64,000 nt of DNA. Source: Prunus persica (Eukaryota > Streptophyta > Magnoliopsida > Rosales > Rosaceae). Both the position numbers and the translations under genes were made by a program. Under the pieces are notes generated by a model, which saw nothing but the letters and a program-made list of their open reading frames with translations, was not told where the DNA came from and made no database searches. The DNA is taken from contig NC_034010.1 in the NCBI RefSeq assembly GCF_000346465.2, forward strand, positions 26,312,643-26,376,642, given 5' to 3'. Shown piece by piece: positions 46,899-58,390 of this stretch (positions are counted from its first letter, which is position 1; the number at the start of each line of letters is the position of its first letter).

Positions 46899-49549
46899 AT
46901 GAGAGGGAGCTCGTGGAACCGTCGAACGGTACAGAGGCTGCGGCAGGCGTTGATCTCGACCGTTGGATCCATGAAGATCAAGCTTCTGCTCTGCTGTTGT
47001 ATCGGCTTCACGCTCATCGCGCTCGCCAGCCGAGCTTCGGACTTTATGGGATGGACCAATCACACTGCTGCTCTGGAGCGGTTCTCTGATTCACGGTTCG
47101 TACTGTTGTTTAGATATTTCCACAGCTCCACATATCCTTCCCGCATTAGTCGCTAATTATAGGTTTAAGTATCGGATTAGTCAGCTATCCACTTGCACAT
47201 CAATTATTCTTTTTTTGGAAAATAATTAAGCTCGGGGTTTATATTTGATGTTTGCTGAATAAACTTATTTTTCTTTTCGACTTTTTTTAGGAGAGATTCA
47301 ATAAAATCCCAAACTTCTCTATAACTTGTTGGATTTTGAGTATATAGAGATGAAATTGAGTTGTTATATGGTCAAATGGAGATAAATGAATTGATGAATC
47401 TAATTTTCGATTGTTGAGAATATTTCCATATTAGATCATTCCTAGGAGCAGGTATGACTCCGATGGAAACTGAACATTAGCTATGGAAAGATTGGGAAGA
47501 TTGTGTTGGCTCTATATTGCCCTCATATGTGTCTCTAAATTTTACACTCCTAGACTGTTTTTAATGTATTAACAGAGATTATCATTTGCTGGATGCTATT
47601 GATTGGCGTATTGTTGCTTACATCGAGATACCAGTTGTTGTGTATTCATGCCGAAATGAAATGTGCAACCTCTATGCAGGAAAGGATACTCTATTGTAAT
47701 GAACACTTGGAAGAGATATGATCTTTTGAAGCAGTCAATTTCTCACTATTCTAGATGCCCTCGGCTTGATTCGATACATATTGTGTGGAGTGAGCCAAGT
47801 CCTCCTTCAGATTCTCTGAGAAAATTTCTATACCACATTGTACAATTGAATACTAGAGATGGGCGACAAGTTGAACTGAAATTTGATATCAATACCGAAG
47901 ACAGCTTGAACAACAGATTTAAAGAAATTAAGGATCTGAGAACAGATGCCATTTTCTCAATTGACGATGATGTTATATTCCCTTGCCCTTCAGTAGAATT
48001 TGCTTTCGATGTTTGGCAAAGTGCATCAGATACAATGGTTGGATTCGTGCCTCGCATGCACTGGGTTGATCCGACCGTATGTCTCATTTTCTCCTCTTGC
48101 TGCAATAGTTATTCTAAAGTTTTGTCCACTTGTAGAGATAGTATTACCAAAGTTCTTGCCGTCTTCCCTCTACTTCAAGCTTCTTGGTTGGAATATTGTT
48201 CTTAATTTCTGTTTGATGTTTCAAGTTCTTATTGATCCATTTAAGCTCGAAATTATACTTTTTAGGCTAGACAACCTTTACAACAAGACCATTACCATTT
48301 ACTGAAGAAAACTCATTTCTTGTTCATAATATTGAGAACTCATTATGGCACACTTGGTCAGCTGTCTTATAAAAATATGCTCTCTGTGCAGAAAGGTGAT
48401 AAGAATCACTACATTTATGGCGGATGGTGGTCAGTTTGGTGGACAGGTACATACAGTATGGTACTGTCTAAGGCAGCCTTCTTCCACAAAAAGTACCTAA
48501 GTCTGTACACAAATGAAATGCCAGCATCAATCAGAGAATTTATAACCAAGAACAGGTTTTCACTTTTTCTTTGTTCATTTGTCGCTTACCTCTGTTTTTG
48601 TGCATTCATCTATTGAGCTGTGTTTGTGTGCATATGTTTGTTTTATTAATATGCAAAAGAACTTAATATTGGGTTGGATTTCACCAGGAACTGTGAAGAC
48701 ATTGCGATGTCTTTTCTCGTAGCAAATGCAACTGGTGCTCCTCCAATATGGGTGAAAGGTAATCACATATCCTATGCTAATTTACATACTTGGTTTTAAT
48801 TTTGTTTCCTTGCATCTTCGTGTTCGGCATTGTAGTTTTATTATATGCCATGCAATGAATGGGTATTTTGCTTATTTATGGGTCCTTATAATCTGAATAG
48901 GGTTGAAATGAGATTAAAAAAAACAACTTTTTGTTTCTACAGAAAGATGTTACAAGAGTTGCAGACAAGCCATAATGAGTTCTGGATCATAAATAAAGTT
49001 TTAATCGAATAATGCAGCAGGCATGATGAAACTTAGAATGACGGTTCAGAGCGTTTAAATGTTGAGATGATACCTGTTCTAACTTCTAAGTGCCTTGGTC
49101 AAGGACACCCCTGCTAAATTGAGTCCAATATAAACATTTATATGTGAACTAAAGCTTTCACCAATAGTAATATAACAATGATGGAAATGCCATAAATTTC
49201 TCTTGTGATTTTGGGGAGGAAGGCTAACTCCTGCTCCCATAGCCTTTTACTTTCGTAAACATTGTAACCAAAGCAAATTGTCACCTTGCTTGATGTATAT
49301 CAGGAAGTGCTTTGCAATACACTACCGCATTATTCTATCTCAGTTATTTTCTTTTCTGGTACTTATGTATTGCCGTGCTTTTCTTCAGGCAAGATATTTG
49401 AGATTGGTTCAACTGGAATCAGTAGCTTAGGAGGTCACAGTGAAAAAAGAACCCACTGCATCGACAGATTTGTTGCCGAGTTTGGACGAATGCCATTGGA
49501 ACCGACGGCTGTGAAGGCTGTTGACAGTCGCAACATCTGGTTTTGGTGA
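46899..49549 (+). CDS. EPC1: GT64 glycosyltransferase, EPC1/GMT1 type
   Basis: A Golgi type II membrane glycosyltransferase of family GT64. The Arabidopsis counterpart At3g55830 (EPC1/GMT1) adds mannose to glycosyl inositol phosphorylceramide sphingolipids and affects cell adhesion. Five exons, 46899-47095, 47680-48076, 48392-48555, 48688-48758 and 49389-49549, join in frame with GT-AG introns to 329 aa (family about 334). A membrane anchor lies at about 27-44 (KLLLCCCIGFTLIALASRAS); the catalytic domain follows: KGYSIVMNTWKRYDLLKQSI, the DXD-type metal site IDDD (Asp161-163), the GWWSVWWTGTYSMVLSKAAF block, NCEDIAMSFLVAN and the C-terminal DSRNIWFW. The frame is open from 46806, but MRGSSWNRR at 46899 fits the family. 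It converges with the TPR gene, and lies near HSPRO as At3g55830/40 do. Confidence 0.96.
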
Positions 49550-50285
49550 TTCCAGAGCTTACATTTCCATCAATCAAATTGCTTCAGTCCTGTTAGAGTT
49601 ATTCTGGTACTTCTTTGTTCCCGAGTTGTATAATATTGGATTCTAGGAAATGTGTGCCATTTTGTGACAGCAGCTAATTTAGCACGCCCATATATAGATT
49701 GATTTTCTTGTATTCTTACCTTGTAACACGAGGCAGGCAGTTGCTATATGAGTAATGAGATAGGTATTTTCCAAATCTAGTATCAGGTTGTTGTAGAAAC
49801 ATACGGTGTTTTTGTGTTTTTGGCATCTTGGTTAAATGACACTCAAGGAATTTACCACATCCCAGAAATTATACCTCCAGTACGGATTATTCTATTTTGA
49901 ATCTCCTTATATGATTTAGCCTTGTTACTTTTTTTTTCATATGGAGATGATCGTGATAGAATAATTAATGGTAATAATTTTGAATTTCAATATGGACTAG
50001 ACACTATAAAGTAAATCAGTCTCCCGGAATTGAATTGATTTCCTTGAAAAAAAAGACAACAGAAAATTGGTCAAAACTCAATGCCAAACTCATTTCTTAT
50101 TGCGATCAAACTGGAGTACAAAACTAGGTATATGCTAACTCTGCAGTCAATCTGGTCTAGAATGAGAATGACAGGTTTTTATTTACATTCTTGGTCAAAT
50201 TCTTTCCTATAGATAATTTAATTGGAGCAGTAACACGTCCCTGGCACTGCCGGATGGTAATGGTAGCCCATACTTATTTATCAAA
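49550..50285. other. Spacer between convergent EPC1 and TPR genes
   Basis: The 3' flanks of both genes. AT-rich; nothing else is seen. Confidence 0.6.
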
Positions 50286-52275
50286 TTACAAAACTTGGTT
50301 GTAGTTATCATAGGATGTATCGAGGGGGAAGCAGGTGTCTTCGCCGCCAGTGCTCCAGAGGAAGTTGGCATACTTGGAGGCATAGTAGGGGTTGCAGGGT
50401 TCAGTTGCCATTGCTTGCTGGTATCTCTCTTCTGCACCCCAGAGGTCTTTCCTTACTATCCACAAGAAGTCTGCATATCGACTCACAGCCTCGGCATCTG
50501 GTTTCTCCCCTTGCACGGCGCGCCTGAAGCACTGCTCAGCCCTGCAACCCAAAAAACACAGATCACAAACTGGACCACATAATTAAGTCCTCTCATCAGA
50601 CACTTGCCATAGCTTTCATATCGAAAAACAGAACCAAATCTAAGTCTAATATTAATTCCTCCATGGTCCAACCTTACAAAACATGGACAAGTATTATTCC
50701 TAAACATATATGGCTGGCTAGTCTTACTCATCTTCACCAAAATGATGGGCTAGGTTTATTTCCTTGGTAAAAGTTAGATTCAGACAAGCAAACAAGGCAA
50801 CAAACAAATATGAATTAATGTAAACAGTAAGCATATTGGAGAAGATAATATGATACTCACCTATCATGATCACGCATCACGACATAGAGGAACTGTGCAT
50901 AGTTGGAGAGTAGGAGTGCATTATCGGGCTCCTTAGCTAAACCTATCTGGTACAAAACATCAGTTCTAAAGTATTCGTCATAATAATCTGGTTCGACATT
51001 CACCGTCACCGGCGACACAAACTGTTGCAGGGTTTCATGATCAAGGGCCTCATCCCTCAATTCTGCTTGCATCCTTGAAGCTTCCTCTACCACAGAGTTC
51101 CACAATTTCACCTCCTCCTCGGTTGTGAACTCTTCATGATTGAACAACGAAATACCATACATCTTTTCAGGATCAACAATGGCATTCTTGATTGAACTTG
51201 TTGGGCTCACTTTGTCACCACCATCACCATTTACGCCTTCATTCGAGGTCCTTTTCACAACCCCATTAGAATCAGTCACAGAAAATATGTCAGCTTCGGA
51301 AGCATCATCAGATTTTGAATTGGGCTGTTCTTTTTTCTCAGTCACAGTCAAAATCTCGGTGATAACAGGCAAAGGTATAGCTGCAACAGCAGCATTATTA
51401 TTCATCGAGTACACTGTGAAATTTGCTAGCAAGACCATCACATAGACCATGAGAGTCGGCGATTTCGAGAAAACCTGCTGAAACAACCACACAAATGACA
51501 TGTTCATTTCTCTCTTCTGCACCTTAGCTACGATCTCTTGCAAGTCTTCAGAGTAAAGACTTTCCCTTATACTTAAAGCGCTGCTATGAAGCTCGCGTAC
51601 GATGAACACCATGGAAGAGAATGCCTTGTTCAAAGAGCAAGAAGTAAACTCCCCTGCTTCTCCTCTGGGGCTCTCTTCCCATTGGCGATGCTTCTTCTTT
51701 ATTAACCTAAGGGACATAGGAAACTCAAGGCTGTTGGCCTTTCTTTCAATGGTGGCTCTAACAATTTCATTTCTTTCTGGCCAGTCTGGTGGCTCTGGAT
51801 GAATACCGAGAAGAGCAGGTTCTAAAGCATTGAGCTTCAAGCTTGAAGATTGCAATGAAAAGCCATTAGATTTGCTGTTTTGACCTTCTGGGAACATGGA
51901 AACCGGAGACGTTTTCGAGATTTTCGATACAACCAAAGGTGGTTCCTCTTCACTTTCCTCATCATCTTCTTCAGAAAGGTTGAAATTTTGTGCCAAATCT
52001 TCAATCTGCTTCGATAATTCTTCGTAGGAGAAATCATCAAAATTGGCTCTACAACGTTGCTTCGAGTTACGACCTTTCAAACTACTCGACCCAGAAGAGA
52101 CCAAACGATGGACGAACCCATCAGCCAAAGCTCCACTGCTTCCACTGGGTTTTGTCAGCGAAGGAAAAGAAATTGAATGCGATGATTTCGAAGAAGAAGA
52201 AGAAAGTGGATGCGGTACTGAAACCTGAAGTATGCTTTCCAAACTCTTAGAACAATGAACGACCCCGGATCCCAT
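50286..52275 (-). CDS. TPR-like protein with one membrane segment, probably plastid-targeted
   Basis: Exons 52275-50861 and 50541-50286 join in frame to 556 aa. The N-terminal 60 residues are Ser-rich and poor in acidic residues, like a chloroplast transit peptide. An acidic stretch (EEDDEESEEE, about 102-111) and a basic region (LIKKKHRQWEESP) follow. One membrane segment is predicted at about 272-292 (SPTLMVYVMVLLANFTVYSM). The C-terminal 130 residues carry TPR-like repeats: LAKEPDNALLLSNYAQFLYVV, RAEQCFRRAVQGEKPDAEAV, SRYADFLWIVRKDLWGAEER and NPYYASKYANFLW. This is a plant family of uncharacterised TPR proteins of about 550 residues; the function is not known to me. The intron falls between two repeats. 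The start at 52275 is the first ATG of the long frame. Confidence 0.88.
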
Positions 52276-53398
52276 ATCTAATAATCAACCCTAAAAAAGC
52301 TACACGATGAGAAACAGAGAAAACCCAAAAACAGAGGCACAGATGCAGCAACTGACAATTGAAGAAAAGAAAGAGTAGAATGGAGGAAAAAAAAAAAAAC
52401 AGTCACACACTAGTCCCACGAATCCCGTGCACCAAAAAAGTCTAAAAAGGTGTCATATCATATTCATATAAGGACTGCAAATTTTTATGATTTTGGATGC
52501 AGCAAAAGTCTAACCGGGTTCTAGAAGTCCCTTTTAATCCAACCTGAAATGGGTAAAAGGGCAAACACGTTTAATCAGTAAAAAATTCATAATCTCCAAT
52601 CCATACATATAAATATATATACATGACAATATCTCACCCAACCCACCGCCTCAAATCATTGCAAAACAAAACCCTTTTTTTTCTAAAAAGATAGGAGAGT
52701 GATTAGAGAAAAAAACAAGTGTGAAATCATGAAATGATCTGCATTGATGATGACCATGGCTTGAATGGGTTCCCACCCTCACCGTTTTACGTGACAAAGT
52801 CCTTTACCATGGAGGAGAGAATATTCAGCGGAAATTTGGAGTTATTCTCTTTCTCCGGAAATTGAGTGAGAGACCCGAATTTGAAAACTGTAATGAGACA
52901 CAGCAAAAACATACAACACAAGTTAAGAATAAGAACCTTTCAGGGTCTTTGCTTGTTTGTTGGCCGTAGAAAGGTAGAAATTTTCGGTTTGGTATTTTCA
53001 GGTGAGAGACTTGCACCCACACGTGGAGAAATGCTACTGGTACACTGCGACGATTGGCATTTCTTCCGCTAATTATAGTTCTTTCCGTGTATGAATTCGC
53101 CTTCCTACTTGACCCCATTGGACCGTCTGTCCATGACAGTTTTTTCTGATTTGTATTAATCAGCCAGAAAATCAAATTCTCTTTCGCTTGGTAAATAAAA
53201 TCAGATTTTGTTCGCAACGAATAAGGTTTCTGAAAACGTGGGACTACCGAGTCACATGCGAACTGCGATGACTAACAACCGCCTTTTTCTCCTATTACTA
53301 TTGAAGTTGACACTTGGCGAAATAATACAGACTCGCCCACACACCTGTCGTCTATTTCTATCGACACGTGTAACTGTGCAGGTGGAATGTTGTTGAGG

Positions 53399-53442
<44 letters not shown>

Positions 53443-54118
53443 CCATTAGTCTAGAAAGTTCCATTTTCTTTTTTCGGATACACCTGAGTTACAGAGTTTG
53501 AAACTAAATTTTGACGCTACCATAAGAGGTTACATTAACAATTTTGGACCCAAGGTCATTGAGGGCCCAATTCACAAACACTGGTGAGATTGAAGCCTGA
53601 ATCCGAGCCCATGTGAAGCTAACATAGTCCAACACAGCACATTGGTAGGCCTTATTTGCGGGAGACTCGTACGCTATTAACAAAACAGTGATATTCTCGT
53701 TTCACACAAGTGCTTCTCGGATATACGAGCACTCAAGTTTCCCTGGAACCAGTTCGTCCCTAGAAGCATTCCTCTCTTCGTAATCAGACCACAAGTTAAA
53801 CCATGAGAACCAATCAAGTCCAGTTATGTAGCATAGGAGAGGAAGAGAAAAGAATCATGTGCTGCTGTTCCAATTCTGGGCTTATTACATTCTCCTTGGA
53901 TAAATAAAAAATTAAATATTTTATAAGAATGGTAATATTTTACAGGATTTAATCATACATGAAGACCTACAACATATAACAAAAATCCACGAGGGAAACA
54001 TTCAAAATAACAAGTTCAAAAAAATTTCTCTCTTAATATAAGTCTCCGTCACACACAATTTAAGAAGAGGAGACCCAGTCAACCTCCTAACCCAACCAGT
54101 CAACGCGCCAAACAGTAC
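52276..54118. other. Intergenic region TPR / HSPRO
   Basis: Promoter of the TPR gene and 3' flank of HSPRO, with a (CT)n run at 53402-53439. A 130-codon frame on the minus strand around 52825-53217 has no recognisable domain and is not accepted. Confidence 0.5.
53402..53439. repeat. (TC)n microsatellite
   Basis: About 38 bases of pure TC, without a recognised gene directly downstream. Confidence 0.95.
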
Positions 54119-55570
54119 TCACTGTTTCCTCCGACTCCGTCTGACTCCTCCTCCTCCATGTTCGTGATTCAAACTGTCGCCCAAAAACGTCTTTGCCGCG
54201 TCCAAACTCGGAAAATAAGTCGGCTCCAAGAATATCTGACTCAGTGAGTCACATATCTCCGTACTCACCACGACTCGGTTTCCCTTCGCTTCCAAGCTAC
54301 CCATCAAAACCACCAGCACCTGTTTGTACGCGTAGTAGAACCGCTTCAGCGCCGACTCAATCGCCTGAAGCGCCTGCAGCACGTGGATCTTCTCCGAGTC
54401 CGAATCCGATCCGATCTTCTTCTCCGAATACAACCTCATCGCCGCCTCCTGAATCCTGGGCCCACCCTTGGGGTCCACCTCAACATCCAAGATGTACGGC
54501 ACCCTGTGCCTCAACTCCTTACAAAGCTTCGTCACGTCCACCAGCCCCTTCGATCTGAAGCAAAACGACTCCGTATCGTCCACCGTCTTGATGCTGAGCT
54601 GGTTCTTCAGCCTCAGAAAATCGTCCGGGTCCATCAGAAGGTGGAGATCTTCGATCTCCGCCAGAAGCTTCCATATCCGTTCGATCAGGTAACAGTCACT
54701 AGCGGCTTTTTCGAAGTCTCTCGCCTCGATTCGGCGCGTGACTCGCTTGAGAAGCTCCTGGCAAACGAACACCCACGACTCGAGGACCTGGTGCGTGGTG
54801 TACACCGTCTGGTTCTCGTAGTTGTCGATGTGATCGTACGGGCTCTTCTTCAGCGAATGCAGCTCGCTCGGCCTGCAAACGGCGTCGTAATCCAGGTTCG
54901 GCTTTCCGGCTAGGTTCGGCTCTCCCAAACCTAGCGTGTACGGACAGCTCCTCATCTCGCATTCGATCGAGTACAAGATCTTCTGCGCCATGCCTTCTGA
55001 TTTCTGCCACGTGGCGAGCCGCGGAAGCAAGCTGGCCTCGCTGGTGCGGCTCACTACCGTCGTCTCACCCGAACTCCACACCTCGGCTGAGCTCCCGTTC
55101 CGAGCGAGCTCGCCGTACGACGTGCTCAGATCGACGATGGGAGCGGCTCCACGTGTCTCGCTGTCTTCTTCGTCGTCCTCGATCAGCATCGCGATGAGTT
55201 GTATCTGGCCGGTGGTGAGCGACTCCAGCCGGCGCTTCCACTCGCGCCGGTTCGAGTACGGCCTCGGGTCGGACAAAACGGTCGAGATGAACCGGAACGA
55301 AATTTCGAGAGCTTGCAGGGACGGTTTTAGAACGGACTCGTTTCTCCAGCAGGGGAAGTCGTTGGAGCTCCAGAGGTTTCGGAGCTCCGGGAGGCGAAGG
55401 TAGTGCTCGTAAGTGGAGCAAGCCATTTCGGAAGCCTCCGAAATATCAGTTTGGACTTGTGCGGCGCGAAACGAACCGGGTATCGAAACGTGGAGCTTGT
55501 TGGAGAGCTTTGGGGATTTACTGGGTATGTCAGAGGAGACCATCTTGGCTTTCCAATCTAAATCAACCAT
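54119..55570 (-). CDS. HSPRO2: HSPRO (Hs1pro-1-like) stress/defence protein
   Basis: A 483-aa intronless protein of the plant-specific Hs1pro-1 family. The founder was named from a beet cyst nematode resistance locus; Arabidopsis HSPRO1/2 (At3g55840, At2g40000) are stress- and pathogen-induced and reported to interact with SnRK1. The match runs full length: MVDLDWKAKMVSSDIPSKSPKLSNKL-type start, YEHYLRLPELRNLWSSNDFP, LKPSLQALEISFRFISTVLSDPRPY, TTGQIQLIAMLIEDDEED, HQVLESWVFVCQELLKRV, LIERIWKLLAEIEDLHLLMDPDDF. No signal peptide or membrane segment is seen, so it is soluble. TATAAATA at 55678-55685 (minus) lies about 108 nt before the start. Third-position GC is high, so antisense frames of 100-176 codons stay open and are ignored. 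HSPRO1 or HSPRO2 cannot be chosen, because the single gene probably represents both. Confidence 0.96.
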   Translation of the reverse strand: MVDLDWKAKMVSSDIPSKSPKLSNKLHVSIPGSFRAAQVQTDISEASEMACSTYEHYLRLPELRNLWSSNDFPCWRNESVLKPSLQALEISFRFISTVLSDPRPYSNRREWKRRLESLTTGQIQLIAMLIEDDEEDSETRGAAPIVDLSTSYGELARNGSSAEVWSSGETTVVSRTSEASLLPRLATWQKSEGMAQKILYSIECEMRSCPYTLGLGEPNLAGKPNLDYDAVCRPSELHSLKKSPYDHIDNYENQTVYTTHQVLESWVFVCQELLKRVTRRIEARDFEKAASDCYLIERIWKLLAEIEDLHLLMDPDDFLRLKNQLSIKTVDDTESFCFRSKGLVDVTKLCKELRHRVPYILDVEVDPKGGPRIQEAAMRLYSEKKIGSDSDSEKIHVLQALQAIESALKRFYYAYKQVLVVLMGSLEAKGNRVVVSTEICDSLSQIFLEPTYFPSLDAAKTFLGDSLNHEHGGGGVRRSRRKQ

Positions 55571-55677
55571 GTTTTTAGCAGAGAAATGAAATGGTTAAGG
55601 AATTTGAATAAGGGCTGTTATCTTTGTGAATTGGATTTTGTTTATATTTTGAACAAAGGAAGGAAGAGAGAGATGGG

Positions 55678-55685
55678 TATTTATA
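55678..55685 (-). promoter_or_regulatory. TATA box of HSPRO
   Basis: On the minus strand CCCTATAAATACCC, about 108 nt before the start codon. Sequence and distance are typical of an inducible plant promoter. Confidence 0.65.
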
Positions 55686-58004
55686 GGGCAACGGAAATTT
55701 CATACAGAAGAAAAGGCGTGTGGAATATGGGCATGAAGAACGAGGAATTTGAAAGTCGTGGTTTTGAAAAAAATCAAAATTTTAAAAATAAAAGAAAACG
55801 TTATTTTTCTTTTCTTTTCATTTTTATATAATAGATTTATGCACACACAAAGCTTATCCATATCACCTAACGACTAGCCTATTATCAATACGGCGCGTCG
55901 TATGTGTACTGTACGTAGCTTCGTAAGTAGGAAACTGCCTTTGTTTGAAATGGAATCTAAAATAGTAGAACCATTGAAGTTTGACCATGGTCAACCAAGC
56001 ACATCCATCTACTACCCACCACCACTACATCCACACCGCCTTCCATTCCATCCGACTTTTCTTTTTTCCTTTTTTCTGAGGAAATAAAACATTAAAGCCA
56101 GCTTCCTAATTATATAGATAATCCCTTACTAATCTGTCAATGATTATAATTACGTTCTTAATTTACGGCGACATATATCTTCTTTGTTTTCTCTGATTGA
56201 TACTTGGATGTGTATCCTATAAAGTTGGCAGAATTTGGATATGTCTTGCAATTAAATATTATTTAAACACCTCACGCGGATTTATCAACCGGTAAATTCA
56301 AATAGAATTGTCATGAATTGTAGGGATGACGACAATAAAATTACGTATATTTTGATGTTGCATGATAGAATTTTACTTTCTCAAAGGAGGAGAGAAGAAG
56401 TTTCTCATAATCTTATATCCAAACTTGTTGGATAAGAACATATATATATAAATAAAGTAAAAGACATAAAATGATAAAACATTCAAAATACTCAAAAATC
56501 CTAAAAGTTTAGTTTACGATCAATAGTTGTCGTAGTTGATTTTTAATGAAAAATTATTGGTGTGCTTGCCTAGGATGCTTCTTGGGTTTTCCACGTTTTG
56601 TCCCTTGTCAAATCCGTTCTTATTCATTTTTATAATTTTGTGTTTCTTTATTTAAAGAAGCTAACAGTTTGTGTATAATTCTCAATCGGTCAAAATCCAA
56701 AGAAGGTGACATGAGTTATGAAGCATGGCATTGTCGGTAAACTAGGGATAGAATTAGGAGACTCAAAAATCTGTCCCAGGCATTTAGGGCAGGAAAACGA
56801 CCGAACACATGTCCTTTTAGTACATGGGATGGAAGATACAAAAATACAATTAATTTTCTACGATTATCCATTACGGGAAAACAATACTCAACTCATAATC
56901 AGCTCCTCAGAGATTTGATTGAAGCCAAACCAGCTACTCTCAAACAGAAAAAAACAAGTAAATGCCAACTGGGTATTGTTATTTGGATAGGATTGTACAG
57001 CTTGCAAATGTTTTATTGGCTTTTCATCTTGTGTGTGAGCCATGGAAGGCTCATTGATATTGGATATACAATGATAAAATAAGGCAACTTGATTGGGTTT
57101 TTGGGTTTTTTCTTATAATTACTTGCTGCTCAAGTCCAAAAGGCCGCGATTCTCTTTCCAAGTATAAGAGGGCAAAACGAATACCTGATTTTTGAATGTA
57201 TTGTTTGTTGGGGTGCTAATTATGTTTTTGATGAATAAATTGAAGAAGTTTGTTGCTATTTCAATCGAATATTGTACAGGATAATCAGAACATATGCTCT
57301 TTAGAAATAAATAATTATAAAGAGAGCATGGATAACATAAATATTCACCCTTTCATCTTTCATTAATTTCGTAATGTAACATTTGTCAAATAATGAAAGT
57401 TTCAACACACAATTCAAACGCGAGTCAAAATTAAATCAAGAGACAAAAAATAACTATGGTCAAAGTTAAGCCGTAAATGTGGAGCAAGCTCTGATACTCT
57501 CGCAACTAGATAAAGCCCCGACCTCTCTAGGGTCTGGACAAAGGGCTTAATATTGGTTCTTAATGTGTTTTGTTTCACTCAGCCATACTATATATATTCA
57601 AAAGGCTTGGAATGTTATTACGAGAAAGGTGATTTTTCGGAGCTTTATCTTTTAGCGTAAGATTCAAAACCAATTTGTTATTATATGCTAGATCTTTGCA
57701 ATAAAAGTTGTTATTTCATACATTGTTGCCTTCCAAGATTTGCACAAAAGCAGCAAAATGAGGGCGGACTTTTACATTCGCATTTACATTATCCATATGA
57801 CTGACAGACAGACAGACGGACAGACAAACAAATAACAACAATAATTTAATCGAACCAAAACCAAGTGGCCATTTCATCGTTCCATTCAATTCAAATTATG
57901 GGCACTGCACTGCTCGCTGTACACGTTCCGTTGGCTTTGGATAAGAAGAAGCCTCTTCTTTTAACTTTTTAAGTCCTTGTCACCCACTCACTCGCCCTCT
58001 TTCG

Positions 58005-58390
58005 AAACGACGTCGTTTGCGTCGGCCAAATCCGAATTCCCAAACCAAAAGAAGCTTCGTTTAGTTGGAGGATTGGACTCAATCCCCTCCCGCGTTTACC
58101 GCAACAAAAATCCGCCAATCCCACCGCCTTTAACTGCCACACGTGTCTTCCCTCCATTGGCCAACCGAAGCAAGGGACGCGATCTAAGTGCCCTCCAACT
58201 CGGCGTCCCTTTTCTGGCCAACGAACCACGCGGGGTACGGGTACCATGTGACGTGCCCCCACCTCCCAACACGTGGCGTGCGCATCACGTGCGCCATCTA
58301 CTTCACATGTCCCCGTTTACACGTGGGCTTATCACTGTTCCGCCGGCGGTGCCTAACAAGCCACCACGATGCTGCCATGTTTCACGTACA
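58005..58390. promoter_or_regulatory. GC-rich island with C-box palindrome and six ACGT sites
   Basis: AAACGACGTCGTTT (58005-58018) is a perfect 14-bp palindrome. Downstream are ACACGTGT (58139), GACGTG (about 58250), CACGTGGC (58270), CACGTG (58286), CACGTGGG (58320) and CACGTAC (58383). The island is clearly more GC-rich than its surroundings and carries open frames on both strands that match no family. It lies 2.4 kb upstream of HSPRO and 3.3 kb upstream of SYP31. It looks like a bZIP/bHLH-bound promoter or enhancer; its target is unknown. Confidence 0.5.

Noticed and set aside
46806..47063. Upstream ATG frames and antisense frames around EPC1 exon 1
   Set aside because: The extension to 46806 lacks family support and the antisense frames are shadows of the GC-rich exon.
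52825..53217. 130-codon minus-strand frame between TPR and HSPRO
   Set aside because: No domain, no splice partners and composition like intergenic DNA.
54193..55421. Plus-strand and alternate frames of 100-176 codons inside HSPRO
   Set aside because: Shadows of the GC-rich HSPRO coding frame, low complexity and without any recognisable domain.
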